The notes: a model not told the origin generated them from the letters alone. A DNA stretch of 64,000 nucleotides from Afipia sp. (GCA_024707075.1 JANQAK010000001.1:1138001-1202000); one strand, 5' to 3'; positions 26,459-35,976 are shown, counted from the stretch's first letter. A program made the numbers and translations.

Positions 26459-27346
26459 ATGGGCTTGGTGCTCGATACCGTCGGCAAGGTCATTGCCGGC
26501 TACCTCCAGAAGGAGGTGCCGGGCTACGAACCCTTTACGCCGAGCGATCCGGATCGGCTGCGCGGCCTGATCGAAGCCGGCGACGTGCTGCTGGTCGAAG
26601 GCAACAACCGCGTTTCCGGCATTATCAAATATCTCACACAATCGACCTGGTCCCATGCCGCGCTCTATGTTGGCCCGATCGATGGCGCGACGGAGCCCGA
26701 TGGCGAGCCGCATGTCCTGATCGAGGCCAATATCGGCGAAGGCGTCGCCTCCGCGCCGCTCTCGAAATATTATCCCTACCATACCCGCCTCTGCCGCCCG
26801 GTCGGGCTGTCCTACGAAGACCGCCACACGGTCTGCCGCTACGCCATCAATCGCATCGGTTTCGGCTACGACACCAAGAACATTCTCGACCTGATGCGCT
26901 ATCTCATTCCGCTGCCGATCCCGCAGCGCTGGCGGCGACGGATGATTTCGCTGGGCTCGGGCGATCCGACCAAGATCATCTGTTCGGCCCTGATCGCGCA
27001 AGCGTTCGGCGCGGTGCGCTATCCGATCCTGCCGAAGATCACCCGGGCCGCAAGCCGTCAGGCGCGCCAGGAAATCCTGCACATCCGCGATCCGTCGCTC
27101 TACATGCCGCGCGACTTCGACATCTCGCCTTACTTCGAGATCGTCAAACCGACCATCGTGCTCGGCTTCGATTACACGGCGCTGCACTGGGCCGACACGA
27201 CCAAGCCGTCCCCGGAGGTGGCGGACGAAACCGATCCCTTTCCAGAGGGAATCTTCGAAGCGCCAGAAGCAACGCTCGCGCCGTCCGACGAAACGCCAGC
27301 AGAAACGTCAACGCAAGGCGATCGGACCCGCGAGCTAGCGGCATAA
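26459..27346 (+). CDS. YiiX/YebB-like NlpC/P60-fold cysteine hydrolase
   Basis: A 295-residue protein with a permuted papain-like fold. The catalytic histidine is in STWSHAALYVG and the cysteine in PTKIICSALIAQAFGAV, the order seen in YiiX/YaeF-type members; EAGDVLLVEGNNRVSGIIKYLTQ precedes. Such enzymes are thought to hydrolyse lipid- or peptide-linked substrates. The C-terminus after about residue 245 is acidic and Pro/Ala-rich, probably disordered. ATG 26459 is chosen because GGGGAGA lies five to six bases upstream; ATG 26438 and the frame start 26390 are alternatives. It is divergent from the FAD oxidase gene. Confidence 0.8.
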   Translation: MGLVLDTVGKVIAGYLQKEVPGYEPFTPSDPDRLRGLIEAGDVLLVEGNNRVSGIIKYLTQSTWSHAALYVGPIDGATEPDGEPHVLIEANIGEGVASAPLSKYYPYHTRLCRPVGLSYEDRHTVCRYAINRIGFGYDTKNILDLMRYLIPLPIPQRWRRRMISLGSGDPTKIICSALIAQAFGAVRYPILPKITRAASRQARQEILHIRDPSLYMPRDFDISPYFEIVKPTIVLGFDYTALHWADTTKPSPEVADETDPFPEGIFEAPEATLAPSDETPAETSTQGDRTRELAA

Positions 27347-27377
27347 CGCGTCGGCAATCGGAACGAAGAAGGGTGTG

Positions 27378-27496
27378 GTCGTCCCGGCGCAGGCCGGGAC
27401 CCATAACCACCAGATTCACGTTGGCAATAGCTGTTGCAACGTTCTTTTCTCACACGTCGCGCAGGGGCGATGGGTCCCGGCCTGCGCCGGGACGAC
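27378..27496. repeat. Paired palindromic repeat, family A
   Basis: Inverted GTCGTCCCGGCGCAGGCCGG copies flank about 55 bases. Together with the next repeat it fills the 300-base gap between the YiiX-like and EI24 genes, where no gene is seen. Confidence 0.85.
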
Positions 27497-27525
27497 CCGC
27501 TGAGAGATCTGTGCAGGTCATGAGA

Positions 27526-27597
27526 TCCGTCATTGCGACGAGCACTTGCGACGAAGCAATCCAGTTCTTGCTTGTTGCTCTGGATTGCCACTTGCCG
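27526..27597. repeat. Partial palindromic repeat, family C
   Basis: CCGTCATTGCGACGAGCAC followed by GAAGCAATCCAG and an inverted CTGGATTGC. It is a shorter relative of 18092-18210. Confidence 0.7.
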
Positions 27598-27646
27598 GAC
27601 ACCTTCCCGATATTTAACTCATGCTGAGTTTTTTGGAGGAAGGCCC

Positions 27647-28399
27647 ATGCTTGACGCCGTCACCAAGGCGTTGTCCCAGATCCTGTCGCCGCCGATGCGC
27701 TCCATCCTGTGGAAGTCGGTCGGCCTCGCGCTGGTGCTGATTGTCGCGGCAGCCGTCGCCCTGCAACGGCTGCTGGTCTGGCTCGCCGGCTCGGGCGCGG
27801 TCTGGACCGAAGGCATGGTGGGCTCCGACTATCATACCTTCATCAACATCCTGTTATGGTTCGTGTCGATCGCGGCCGGCCTCGGCATCGTCGTGGGCGC
27901 GGTGTTCCTGATGCCCGCGATCACGTCGCTTGTCGCCAGCGTGTTCGTCGACGACGTCGCCGACATCGTCGAGCGCGAGCACTATCCCGCGGAAAAGCCC
28001 GGCGTCGCGCTGCCGGTCGGCCGCGCGCTCGTCGAAGGCTCCAAGACCGCGCTGCTGACGGTGCTGGTCTACCTGATCGCCTTGCCGTTCGTGTTCATCG
28101 CCGGCGCAGGCTTCATCGTGTTCTTCGTCGCCACCGCATGGCTGCTCGGCCGCGAGTATTTCGAACTCGCCGCCATGCGTTTCCGCACGCCGGAAGAAGC
28201 CAAGCTGATGCGCAAGCAGAACGGCGCGGTCGTTTTCACCGCAGGCCTGTTCATCGCGGCCTTCGTGTCGATCCCGATCGTCAATCTCGCCACGCCGTTG
28301 TTCGGCATGGCCTTCATGGTCCACATGCACAAGCGGCTGTCGGGTCCGCGGCCCGAACTGATCGAGCCGGCGCGGCGAACCAGCGTGCCGACGGTGTAG
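27647..28399 (+). CDS. EI24/CysZ-like membrane protein
   Basis: A 250-residue integral membrane protein with about four to five hydrophobic segments (SVGLALVLIVAAAVAL, ILLWFVSIAAGLGIVVGAVFLM, ALLTVLVYLIALPFVFIAGAG, FTAGLFIAAFVSIPIVNLATPLFGMAF). It fits the EI24 domain family that includes E. coli CysZ, a sulfate importer; GREYFELAAMRFR and the final segment are typical. Alphaproteobacterial members are generally not beside cysteine genes and none are here, so sulfate transport is only possible. GGAGGA at 27635 precedes ATG 27647, supporting this start. Confidence 0.8.
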   Translation: MLDAVTKALSQILSPPMRSILWKSVGLALVLIVAAAVALQRLLVWLAGSGAVWTEGMVGSDYHTFINILLWFVSIAAGLGIVVGAVFLMPAITSLVASVFVDDVADIVEREHYPAEKPGVALPVGRALVEGSKTALLTVLVYLIALPFVFIAGAGFIVFFVATAWLLGREYFELAAMRFRTPEEAKLMRKQNGAVVFTAGLFIAAFVSIPIVNLATPLFGMAFMVHMHKRLSGPRPELIEPARRTSVPTV

Positions 28400-28411
28400 A
28401 CCAGTGAGGTC

Positions 28412-28521
28412 GTCATTCCGGGGCGCGAGCAATTGCGAGCGAACCCGGAATCTCGCGGTTGCTTCCGATGAACTCTTCGGGATTCCGGATCGGTCCGCTT
28501 CGCGGACACGTCCGGAATGAC
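28412..28521. repeat. Palindromic intergenic repeat, family B
   Basis: GTCATTCCGGGGCGCGAGCA to TCCGGAATGAC, with the hairpins GGTCCGCTTCGCGGACAC inside. It fills the gap between the convergent EI24 and nth genes. Confidence 0.85.
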
Positions 28522-28532
28522 AACGCGTCGTG

Positions 28533-29264
28533 TCAGACGACCGTCTTTTCCGGCCACCTGCACAGATCGTTGATCAGGCACACCTCGCAGCGCGGCTTGC
28601 GCGCGACGCAGGTGTAGCGCCCGTGCAGGATCAGCCAGTGATGGGCGTGGCGCTTGAACTCAGCGGGAATGATCTTTTCCAGACCCAACTCCACCTCCAG
28701 CGGAGTCTTGCCCGGCGCAAGCCCCGTGCGGTTGCCGACGCGAAACAGGTGAGTATCGACCGCGATGGTCGGCTCACCGAATGCGATGTTGAGCACCACG
28801 TTGGCGGTCTTACGGCCGACACCCGGCAGCGATTCGAGCGCCTCGCGGCTGCGCGGCACCTGGCTGTGATGCCGCTCGATCAACTGCTCCGATAGCGCGA
28901 TGACGTTCTTCGCCTTGTTGCGATAGAGACCGATGGTCTTGATGTACTCGCGAAGTTTTTCCTCGCCGAGCGCCACCATTTTTTCCGGCGTGTCGGCCAC
29001 CGGGAACAGGTTCCGCGTGGCCTTGTTGACGCCGACGTCGGTGGCCTGCGCCGACAGCGCCACCGCCACCAGCAGCGTATAGGGATTGAGATGTTCGAGT
29101 TCACCCTTCGGCTCGGGATTGGCCTTGCGGAAGCGGCTGAAGGCTTCGACCACCTCGGCGTGAGTCCAGGGTTTGATCTTCGCTGATTTCGCCGGCTTCA
29201 GCGCCTTGACGACGCGGGTCTTCGGCTGGGACTTTGAACGGGACGTGATCACCTTTTTCGCCAT
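28533..29264 (-). CDS. nth: Endonuclease III
   Basis: A 243-residue DNA glycosylase/AP lyase for oxidised pyrimidines. The helix-hairpin-helix LPGVGRKTANVVLNIAFGEPTIAVDTH carries the catalytic Lys (GRKTAN) and Asp (VDTH). The C-terminal [4Fe-4S] motif C-x6-C-x2-C-x5-C is complete in CVARKPRCEVCLINDLC. The N-terminal 30 residues are a lysine-rich extension (KSQPKTRVVKALKPAKSAKIK) relative to E. coli Nth (211 residues), common in Rhizobiales. It is divergent from the DUF2244 gene with a family D repeat between. Confidence 0.95.
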   Translation of the reverse strand: MAKKVITSRSKSQPKTRVVKALKPAKSAKIKPWTHAEVVEAFSRFRKANPEPKGELEHLNPYTLLVAVALSAQATDVGVNKATRNLFPVADTPEKMVALGEEKLREYIKTIGLYRNKAKNVIALSEQLIERHHSQVPRSREALESLPGVGRKTANVVLNIAFGEPTIAVDTHLFRVGNRTGLAPGKTPLEVELGLEKIIPAEFKRHAHHWLILHGRYTCVARKPRCEVCLINDLCRWPEKTVV

Positions 29265-29277
29265 GATTTTGGTATAG

Positions 29278-29322
29278 GCATGATCCCGAAAAGTGGAAAC
29301 CGGTTTTCGGAAGAGATCATGC
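29278..29322. repeat. GCATGATCCCGAAAAGTGG repeat, family D
   Basis: A 45-base imperfect palindrome whose ends are GCATGATC and GATCATGC. A nearly identical inverted copy lies at 61000-61044. It sits in the nth-DUF2244 divergent gap. Confidence 0.85.
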
Positions 29323-29347
29323 CGAAAAACCGATAAAGTGAACCATC

Positions 29348-29869
29348 ATGGACGACCGCAACGACTTCGAGCCCGCGCGAGAGACGGACACACTGTTCTG
29401 CGCGCGCCTGACGCCGCACCGTTCGCTCAGCCGCGGCGGATTTCTGGCGCTGATAGGATTCATCACAGTCGTCAGTTTCGTGGCGGGGCTTGCGTTCCTG
29501 CTGATGGGCGCGTGGCCCGTGTTCGGATTCTTCGGGCTCGATGTCCTGATCATCTACTGGGCGTTCCGGCAGAATTTCCGCAGCGCCGCCGCCACCGAAG
29601 ACATTCTCGTCACGCCTTATGAAATCCGCGTCCGGCGCGTCAGCCATCGCGGCCATGCCGTCGAATGGACGCTGAATCCGCTGTGGGTCCGACTGGAACG
29701 GATAGAAGACGACGAATTCGGCATCCAGAAACTCTATCTGGTTTCAAGAGGCCGGCGACTGTCGATCGGCGGCTTTCTCGGACCCGACGAAAAAGCCAGT
29801 TTTGCCAAGGCGTTGCTGGCTGCGCTGCACGCCGCGAAGCGCGGGCCGACCTATCATCACATCGCCTGA
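29348..29869 (+). CDS. DUF2244 family membrane protein
   Basis: A 173-residue protein with two adjacent transmembrane helices (about 32-75: FLALIGFITVVSFVAGLAFLLMGAWPVFGFFGLDVLIIYWAF), then a cytoplasmic or periplasmic domain. It begins with FCARLTPHRSLSRGGF and includes AFRQNFRSA, VEWTLNPLWVRLER and SIGGFLGPDEKASFAKALLAAL, all DUF2244 hallmarks. The family is widespread in alphaproteobacteria and uncharacterised, often near cytochrome oxidase or nth genes. The next gene starts only seven bases after its stop, so they are probably cotranscribed. Confidence 0.85.
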   Translation: MDDRNDFEPARETDTLFCARLTPHRSLSRGGFLALIGFITVVSFVAGLAFLLMGAWPVFGFFGLDVLIIYWAFRQNFRSAAATEDILVTPYEIRVRRVSHRGHAVEWTLNPLWVRLERIEDDEFGIQKLYLVSRGRRLSIGGFLGPDEKASFAKALLAALHAAKRGPTYHHIA

Positions 29870-29875
29870 ACCGGA

Positions 29876-30892
29876 TTGGACATCAGAAGCGGAAATCGGG
29901 TGGTTGCAGCAAGACAAGCGGCCTACATCCGGATCATGATGGACTCCGCCGCAACCGATCTCGCCATGATCAACACCGCCAAGACAAACAGCGCCATGAC
30001 GAAATCCGTCCTGACCGACTTGCAGCTCGCCAAGCCGTCGAAACAAGGCGCGGCGTTGCGCGACTACGATTCCGTTCGCCGCGCCATCGGATTCATATCG
30101 GAGAAATGGCGCACGCAGCCAACCATCGAGGCGATGGCGGACGCCGCGCATCTCACACCCGACGAACTGCACCATCTGTTCCGGCGCTGGGCGGGATTGA
30201 CGCCGAAAGACTTCATGCAGGCGCTGACTCTCGACAACGCCAAACGCCTGCTGCGCGATTCAGCGAGCGTGCTCGATGCGGCGTATGACTCCGGCCTCTC
30301 CGGTCCGGGACGGCTGCACGATCTGTTCGTGACGCACGAGGCGATGTCGCCGGGCGAATGGAAGAAGGGCGGCGCGGGCATGGTGCTGCGCTATGGCTTT
30401 CATCCCTCGCCGTTCGGCATGGCCGTGGTCATCGCCAGCGAGCGTGGACTTGCGGGCCTCGCCTTTGCCGACGAGGGCGAGGAGATGCCGGCGCTGGCCG
30501 ACATGCAGCGGCGCTGGCCGCTGGCGACCTATATCGAATCCTTCGCTGAAACCGCGCCATTCGCCAAGCGCATCTTCGATTCCTCGCAGTGGCGCGAAGA
30601 CCAGCCGCTGCGCGTGGTGCTGATCGGCACCGATTTCGAGGTGCGGGTGTGGGAGACGCTGTTGAAGATTCCGATGGGCCGCGCCACCACTTATTCGGAC
30701 GTCGCGTGCAAAATCGAATCACCGAAAGCGTCACGCGCGGTCGGCGCTGCCGTCGGACGGAATCCAATCTCGTTCGTGGTGCCGTGCCACCGCGTGCTCG
30801 GCAAGAGCGGCGCGCTCACGGGCTATCACTGGGGCATCACCCGCAAGCGCGCGATGCTTGGCTGGGAAAGCGGACAGGCGGCGGGGAATTAA
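29876..30892 (+). CDS. AraC-type HTH fused to O6-methylguanine-DNA methyltransferase (Ada-like)
   Basis: A 338-residue fusion. About residues 65-165 form an AraC-type double helix-turn-helix ([42 protein letters not shown]). About 255-335 form the MGMT catalytic domain: [56 protein letters not shown], with the acceptor cysteine in PCHRV. It lacks the N-terminal zinc methyl-phosphotriester domain of E. coli Ada, so it should repair O6-alkylguanine but cannot be switched on in the Ada manner. The true start may be at a later Met such as MMDSAATD. The stop overlaps the convergent gpmA stop. Confidence 0.88.
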   Translation: MDIRSGNRVVAARQAAYIRIMMDSAATDLAMINTAKTNSAMTKSVLTDLQLAKPSKQGAALRDYDSVRRAIGFISEKWRTQPTIEAMADAAHLTPDELHHLFRRWAGLTPKDFMQALTLDNAKRLLRDSASVLDAAYDSGLSGPGRLHDLFVTHEAMSPGEWKKGGAGMVLRYGFHPSPFGMAVVIASERGLAGLAFADEGEEMPALADMQRRWPLATYIESFAETAPFAKRIFDSSQWREDQPLRVVLIGTDFEVRVWETLLKIPMGRATTYSDVACKIESPKASRAVGAAVGRNPISFVVPCHRVLGKSGALTGYHWGITRKRAMLGWESGQAAGN

Positions 30893-31512
30893 CCCGCCAG
30901 ATCCTTTACCGACGCCACGGTGGAATCCGCATTGAGCCGGTAGACCACCGGCGCGCCGGTGCCAAGCTCGCGCTTGAGAATCTGCTCGGGCGTCAGCTTT
31001 TCCAGCACCATGATCAGCGCGCGCAGCGAATTGCCATGCGCCGCCACCAGCGTGCGCTGGCCGCGCAACACGCAGGGGAGAATCTCCTGCACATAGTAGG
31101 GCAGCGTGCGCGCCAGCGTGTCCTTCAGGCTTTCGCCGGCGGGCGGCGGCACGTCGTAGGACCGCCGCCAGATCAGCACCTGCTCCTCGCCCCACTTGGC
31201 CCGGGCGTCATCCTTGTTGAGGCCCGACAGATCGCCATAGTCGCGCTCGTTCAACGCGAGATTCTTCGTCACCGGGATGCCGCTCTGGCCCATTTCCTTC
31301 AACGCGAGATCAAGCGTGTGCTGGGCGCGGGTCAGCGCGGACGTGAATGCCACATCGAACGACAGGCCCTCGTCCTTCAGCTTGCGCCCGGCGGCGATGG
31401 CCTCCTTGACGCCGAGTTCGGTGAGGTCGGGGTCTTTCCAGCCGGTGAAAAGATTCTTCAGATTCCATTCGCTCTGGCCGTGACGCACGAGCACAAGAAG
31501 ACGGTCGCTCAT
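30889..31512 (-). CDS. gpmA: 2,3-bisphosphoglycerate-dependent phosphoglycerate mutase
   Basis: A 207-residue histidine phosphatase family mutase. The phosphorylated histidine is in [39 protein letters not shown] and the second histidine in [17 protein letters not shown] complete the site. It interconverts 3- and 2-phosphoglycerate in glycolysis. The length is shorter than the 249-residue E. coli protein and typical of rhizobial GpmA. ATG 31512 (MSDRLL) is the family start. It follows dapB by 25 bases in an operon order known in rhizobia, and its stop overlaps the convergent AraC-MGMT stop by four bases. Confidence 0.95.
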   Translation of the reverse strand: MSDRLLVLVRHGQSEWNLKNLFTGWKDPDLTELGVKEAIAAGRKLKDEGLSFDVAFTSALTRAQHTLDLALKEMGQSGIPVTKNLALNERDYGDLSGLNKDDARAKWGEEQVLIWRRSYDVPPPAGESLKDTLARTLPYYVQEILPCVLRGQRTLVAAHGNSLRALIMVLEKLTPEQILKRELGTGAPVVYRLNADSTVASVKDLAG

Positions 31513-31537
31513 TCTTTCAATTCCAACTCTCAGGATG

Positions 31538-32353
31538 TTATTTGCTGCCGATGCCAAGCACATCGGCCATGGTGTAGAAGCCCGGCGTCTTTCCCTGTGC
31601 CCACATCGCCGCCTTCAGCGCGCCGCGTGCGAAGATCATGCGATCCTCCGACTTGTGCGCAAGCTCGATGCGTTCATAGGGACCGGCGAAAATCACCGTG
31701 TGGTCGCCAGTAGCGGTGCCGCCGCGCAGCGTCGCGAAGCCGATGTCGCCCGGATTGCGCGGGCCGGTGTGACCGTCGCGCGCGCGCACGGAGCGCTGTT
31801 CGAGATTGACGCCGCGGCCGTCCGCGGCCGCTTGCCCGAGCAGATAGGCCGTTCCCGAGGGCGCGTCGATCTTCTGGCGGTGATGCATTTCGAGAATCTC
31901 GATGTCGAAATCCTCGTCGAGCGATTTCGCCACCTGCTTCACCAGCGCCGCCAGCAGATTGACGCCGAGGCTCATGTTGCCGGACTGCACGACGACGGCC
32001 TGCGAGGTCACGCTCTTGATGACCGCGTTGTCCGATGCCGAGAGACCAGTGGTGCCGATGACGTGAACGATGCCGCGCTGCGCCGCGATGGCGACATTGG
32101 CGATGGTCGCCGCCGGAACAGTGAAATCGAGGATGCCGTGAGCCTCTTTCGACAGCGTCCAGAGGTCGCCGGAAATTTCGATGCCATTGGCGGGGAGCCC
32201 TGCCAGCAGGCCGGAATCCTTCCCCAGCAGTTCGGAACCCGGCGCTTCCAGCGCCCCGGCCAGCACCGTGCCCGGCGTCTCGGCGATGGCGCGGATCAGG
32301 GTCCGCCCCATCTTGCCGCCGGCTCCAGCAACGATCAGGCGCATATCGGCCAT
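31538..32353 (-). CDS. dapB: 4-hydroxy-tetrahydrodipicolinate reductase
   Basis: A 271-residue DapB of the lysine/diaminopimelate pathway. The NAD(P)-binding motif is [16 protein letters not shown], the substrate region [23 protein letters not shown] with the catalytic HH and K, and [21 protein letters not shown] follows. It reduces the cyclised product of DapA, giving meso-DAP for peptidoglycan. Met4 (MRLIVAG, 32344) is an alternative start. It is upstream of gpmA in the same operon. Confidence 0.96.
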   Translation of the reverse strand: MADMRLIVAGAGGKMGRTLIRAIAETPGTVLAGALEAPGSELLGKDSGLLAGLPANGIEISGDLWTLSKEAHGILDFTVPAATIANVAIAAQRGIVHVIGTTGLSASDNAVIKSVTSQAVVVQSGNMSLGVNLLAALVKQVAKSLDEDFDIEILEMHHRQKIDAPSGTAYLLGQAAADGRGVNLEQRSVRARDGHTGPRNPGDIGFATLRGGTATGDHTVIFAGPYERIELAHKSEDRMIFARGALKAAMWAQGKTPGFYTMADVLGIGSK

Positions 32354-32552
32354 GTCCAGCCCTCAAATCCGTTCAAAAGTCGTGGTGGCGGTATAGCGGC
32401 GCAGGGCCACGGCGGCAACCTGACCCGGAGGTGCTTGCCGGAAACCCTTAACGCCAGGCCGTTCCGCGTCTGGCCACCCCATGCAGGGTCATGCAGGGGT
32501 CACGCAGCCGTCCTACTGCTGTCAGCCAATGACACCCCCAAGGGACACCGCC

Positions 32553-33545
32553 ATGCGCCTGCTGCCCGTCATCACCGCCGCGATGCTCGCGATCGCGGTC
32601 TCGTTCACGTCCGCCCCGGCGGCGGAAAGCATCGGCGGCGACAACGCGTTCTCGTTCGTGGCGCTGGGTGACATGCCCTACAACCTTCCCGACGACTACG
32701 CCAAGTTCGACCGTCTGATCGCAGCCGTCAACGCGCTGAAGCCCGCCTTCACCCTGCACATGGGCGACATCAAGTCCGGCGCGCTTCCCTGTACCGACGA
32801 TGTTCTCAGGAAGGCCTACGACCAGATCCAGACCTTCGAGGGCGCGCTGGTCTACACCATCGGCGACAACGAATGGCTCGACTGCCATCGCAAGGCCGCA
32901 GGCGGCTACAATCCGCGCGAACGATTGGCAAAGCTGCGCGAGATGTTTTTCGCGACACCGTCAAGATCGCTCGGCAAGACCCCGCTCGACGTGGAAAGCC
33001 AGGCGCTGCTGATGCCGGAGTTCTCGACCTATGTGGAGAACACGCGCTTTGCCAAGAACGGCGTGATGTTCCTCACCGCGCATGTGCCGGGCTCGAACAA
33101 CGGCTTCGAGGCGCTGGACCCGGATGCGGCGCCGGAATTCTTCGCGCGCGACAAGGCCAACGTGGCATGGATCGAGGCAGGCTTTGCGAAAGCGAAAGCC
33201 GATAACGCCAGGGCCGTGGTGATGTTTGTGCAGGCGGAATTCGACGAGGCGCGGTTTCCGAACGGCGCGATGCCGCGCCAGTCGGGCTTTACGCGAACGC
33301 TCGACGCGATCGAGGCCGGCGCGACAAATTTCGGCAAGCCCGTGCTGCTGATCCACGGCGACGAGCATTATTTTTCGATCGCGCCGCTGCGCAACAGCAA
33401 GGGCAAGCCGATTCCCGGCGTCAACAAGCTGATGGTCTATGGCGACACGCTGGTCCACGCCGTGCGTGTGGTGGTCGATCCCGACAGCAGCAACGTGTTC
33501 GGATTCATCCCGCTGATCGTTCCGGAAAACGGCATGGGGAAGTAA
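32553..33545 (+). CDS. Secreted metallophosphoesterase-like protein
   Basis: A 330-residue protein with a signal peptide (MRLLPVITAAMLAIAVSFTSAPAA) and calcineurin-like phosphoesterase motifs: FVALGDMPYN (GD), HMGDIKSG, YTIGDNEWLDCH (GDNE-type) and LLIHGDEHYFSI (GDxH). Such periplasmic enzymes act on phosphoesters, but the substrate is unknown, and some proteins of this type are not proven enzymes. Cys in ALPCTDD and LDCH may form a disulfide. The frame continues upstream of ATG 32553, but the signal peptide starts there. Divergent from dapB. Confidence 0.75.
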   Translation: MRLLPVITAAMLAIAVSFTSAPAAESIGGDNAFSFVALGDMPYNLPDDYAKFDRLIAAVNALKPAFTLHMGDIKSGALPCTDDVLRKAYDQIQTFEGALVYTIGDNEWLDCHRKAAGGYNPRERLAKLREMFFATPSRSLGKTPLDVESQALLMPEFSTYVENTRFAKNGVMFLTAHVPGSNNGFEALDPDAAPEFFARDKANVAWIEAGFAKAKADNARAVVMFVQAEFDEARFPNGAMPRQSGFTRTLDAIEAGATNFGKPVLLIHGDEHYFSIAPLRNSKGKPIPGVNKLMVYGDTLVHAVRVVVDPDSSNVFGFIPLIVPENGMGK

Positions 33546-33567
33546 CAATCCGGCCTGGATGTCCGTT

Positions 33568-33630
33568 CGTCCCCGCGAAAGCGGGGACCCAGTTCTTCGA
33601 GCCGCTGGATTCCCGCTTGCGCGGGAATGA
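33568..33630. repeat. Short palindrome pair CGTCCCCGCGAAAGCGGGGAC
   Basis: Two neighbouring stems, CCCCGCGAAAGCGGGG and TTCCCGCTTGCGCGGGAA, lie in the gap between the phosphoesterase gene and the convergent DUF1330 gene. Either could act in transcript 3'-end formation. Confidence 0.7.
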
Positions 33631-33669
33631 GCGGAGAGAGATCGCGTCAATTCGCTGAGATTAATTCGA

Positions 33670-33975
33670 TCACGGCTGCTCGCCGTCATAGCCCTCGATG
33701 ATGACGATCTCGCCGCTGGAATGCGGCGTGCGCGCTTTGACCAGCGCCTGATATTCCGGCGAGTGATAGCAGGCGAGCGCGGTCGCGTAGTCCTTGAACT
33801 CGATCACCACGTTGCGCGAACGCGCCGGACCTTCGTGGCCCTCGTGGGTGCCGCCGCGCACCAGGAATTTCGCGCCGTATTTCCTGAACACCGCACCGTT
33901 ATGCGCGACATAGTCCCGCTTGTACGCATCGAGGTCATGCACATCGATGCGCGCGATCCAGTAACCCTTGGCCAT
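33670..33975 (-). CDS. DUF1330 family protein
   Basis: A 101-residue ferredoxin-like dimeric alpha/beta barrel protein of the DUF1330 family: GYWIARIDVHDLDAYKRDYV at the N-terminus, KYGAKFLVRGG, RNVVIEFKDYATALACYHSPEYQ and a final VIIEGYDG. The single domain and length are typical. Function is unknown; relatives are small cytoplasmic proteins. It lies 20 bases downstream of pyrF, probably in one transcript with the flavin reductase gene. Confidence 0.88.
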   Translation of the reverse strand: MAKGYWIARIDVHDLDAYKRDYVAHNGAVFRKYGAKFLVRGGTHEGHEGPARSRNVVIEFKDYATALACYHSPEYQALVKARTPHSSGEIVIIEGYDGEQP

Positions 33976-33995
33976 TTTCGTCTCCCTTTTTATTC

Positions 33996-34703
33996 TTAGC
34001 CGCCTGCCTGAACGATTTCGGCGACGATCGCCTCCGCCGCCGCTTTCGGATCCGGCGCTTCCACGACGGGCCGGCCGACCACGAGATAATCGGAGCCTGC
34101 GGAAATCGCGCGGCCCGGCGTCATGACACGCTTCTGGTCGCCCACCGCGCTGCCCGCGGGGCGAATGCCCGGCGTCACCAGCGCCATCTGCGGGCCGACG
34201 ATGCCGCGCACGGTAGCCGCTTCTTCGCCGGAACAGACCAGTCCGTCGATACCGAGCGCCTGCGCCTGCAATGCGCGCGCTTCCACCAGATCGGACACAC
34301 CGAAGCGATAGCCCGCCGCATGGAGGTCGTCGTCGTCATAGGAGGTCAGCACCGTGACCGCGAGGATCCTCAGGGATGGCCCGCGCGCTTCCACCGCCGC
34401 CTTCATGGTCTGCGGATAGGCGTGGACGGTGAGGAATGTTGCACCAAGTTTCACGATGCTCTCGACGCCCTTCGCCACCGTGTTGCCGATGTCGTGCAGC
34501 TTGAGATCGACAAAGACCTTCTTGCCACACTCCGCCAGCTTCGGGACCAGCGACAGGCCGCCGGCATAGGCGAGCTGATAGCCGATCTTGTAGAACGTCA
34601 CGCTGTCGCCGAGCCGCGCGATCAGCGCTTCGGCGGCCTCAATGCTGGAGAGATCGAGGGCGACGATCAGCCGGTCGCGGGGATCAATAGGAGTGGGCTT
34701 CAT
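33996..34703 (-). CDS. pyrF: Orotidine 5'-phosphate decarboxylase
   Basis: A 235-residue TIM-barrel enzyme converting OMP to UMP, the last step of de novo pyrimidine synthesis. [10 protein letters not shown] carries the substrate Asp, and [14 protein letters not shown] is the signature with the catalytic Lys-Asp pair; PGIRPAG and [14 protein letters not shown] form the phosphate site. Its ATG lies six bases after the flavin reductase stop, so the two are cotranscribed. Confidence 0.96.
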   Translation of the reverse strand: MKPTPIDPRDRLIVALDLSSIEAAEALIARLGDSVTFYKIGYQLAYAGGLSLVPKLAECGKKVFVDLKLHDIGNTVAKGVESIVKLGATFLTVHAYPQTMKAAVEARGPSLRILAVTVLTSYDDDDLHAAGYRFGVSDLVEARALQAQALGIDGLVCSGEEAATVRGIVGPQMALVTPGIRPAGSAVGDQKRVMTPGRAISAGSDYLVVGRPVVEAPDPKAAAEAIVAEIVQAGG

Positions 34704-34709
34704 GCGGTC

Positions 34710-35292
34710 TCACATCATCTGCTGGGCGGCGTCGATCAACTGGCGCAGGGTTCCGCGCAACAACTCGGCATCGCCGGAGTCTTTCAGCCGATCCATTTCG
34801 TCGAAGGCCTGATCGGCGAAGGACAGCACCATCTGTTTTGGAATGACGTTCGCGCCGCAGCCGAGCGCCAGAATCTGCCGCAGCGCCATCAGCCCGCGAA
34901 GCCCGCCGAATTTTTTCCTCGGATGCCGCGCCGATGGCGAACGCGCGATCGCGAAACACCTGACCGAACGTCTCGTTGCGGTCGCGCGCCCGCGTCGCCC
35001 AGTCGATGGCGTTCTTCAGGAGCGGCGGCACTGACGCATTGTATTCCGGGGTGATGATCAACACGCCGTGGTGCGAACCGATCATGCGCTTGAGGTTGGC
35101 GGCATTGGCCGGCATGCCGGATTTCGCTTCGAGGTCGCCGTCGTAGATCGGAAGCGGATAGTCGGCGAGCGAGATCAGCGTGACATTCACATCGAGCAGC
35201 GCCAATTCCTTGGCCGCCACGGCCGCCAGCCTCGCATTGAACGAGCCGGTCCGCAGCGAGCCGGGAATGACGAGGATTTTCAGCGCGGCCAT
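34710..35292 (-). pseudogene. NAD(P)H-dependent FMN reductase, interrupted by a frame break
   Basis: A flavodoxin-like reductase: VIPGSLRTGSFNARLAAVAA (FMN phosphate loop), YPLPIYDGDLE and IITPEYNASVPPLLKNAIDWA are the family motifs. The frame is lost at AIGAASE|E: six T (plus strand, 34911-34916; A6 on the coding strand) instead of five. One base fewer gives EEKFGGLRGLMALRQILALG...AAQQMM and a 193-residue protein ending at 34710, normal for this family. As written, translation runs on in a wrong arginine-rich frame into pyrF. It probably heads the operon with pyrF and DUF1330. Confidence 0.85.
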
Positions 35293-35376
35293 GATGTCCT
35301 TATCGCCCTCGAAAGGCGCGGACAGTTTATAGCTTGGCGGATTTGGAGACGCAAAAGGCGGGACGCAGGCCGAGGG

Positions 35377-35976
35377 TCAGCCCTTGCGATAGACCCAGAC
35401 CCGCGCGGGCGGCAGGTTCATCCAGACCCGCTCGGACGCCTGTGTCCGAATCCCCGGCAGCGATTTCGGAATCGGCGGGGCCACCGAATAGGTGAACTGG
35501 ATGAAGGGCGCGCCCGGCTCCATTTTCAGGAACGCATCGCGCATCAGCTTCATGCGGATCATCATCGGCTTGGTGACGAGCGGCAGGCCGGACACCATCG
35601 CGGCCGCGGGCTCTTTCATCTCCGACAGCGTCTGGTCGAGGCTGTAGGCATCGCCCTGAATCACGGTCGCCTGCGGATAGCGCTCACGCAGCAGCGCGCA
35701 GAAGCCCGGATCGAATTCCACCAGCACCAGACGCTTCTCGGCGACGCCACGTGCGATCAGCGCGTCGGTAATGGCGCCGGTGCCGGGTCCGAGTTCGATG
35801 ACGGGTCCGTCGGAATGCGGATCGACGTAACGCGCGACCGTGCGCGCCAACACTTTGCTGGATGGCATCACCGCGCCCATGTGCAGCGGCTTTTCAATCC
35901 ATGAGCGGAGAAAACGCACCTCGTCATCGAGACGAAGCGGCTTTTTCAACGCACGCACAGAGGATTGGGGAGCCAT
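35377..35976 (-). CDS. pmtA: Phospholipid N-methyltransferase, rhizobial PmtA-like
   Basis: A 199-residue SAM-dependent methyltransferase of the class that methylates phosphatidylethanolamine toward phosphatidylcholine. Visible are VRFLRSWIEKPLHMGAVMPSSKVLAR, the SAM motif VIELGPGTGAITDALI and FIQFTYSVAPPIP. The SAM motif resembles the rRNA-methyltransferase-like PmtA group. In Bradyrhizobium a pmtA gene lies next to dnaKJ, as I recall; the gene order here agrees. It is 126 bases downstream of dnaJ. It could also be a related ubiquinone-type methyltransferase, but the position makes PmtA the best call. Confidence 0.78.
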   Translation of the reverse strand: MAPQSSVRALKKPLRLDDEVRFLRSWIEKPLHMGAVMPSSKVLARTVARYVDPHSDGPVIELGPGTGAITDALIARGVAEKRLVLVEFDPGFCALLRERYPQATVIQGDAYSLDQTLSEMKEPAAAMVSGLPLVTKPMMIRMKLMRDAFLKMEPGAPFIQFTYSVAPPIPKSLPGIRTQASERVWMNLPPARVWVYRKG

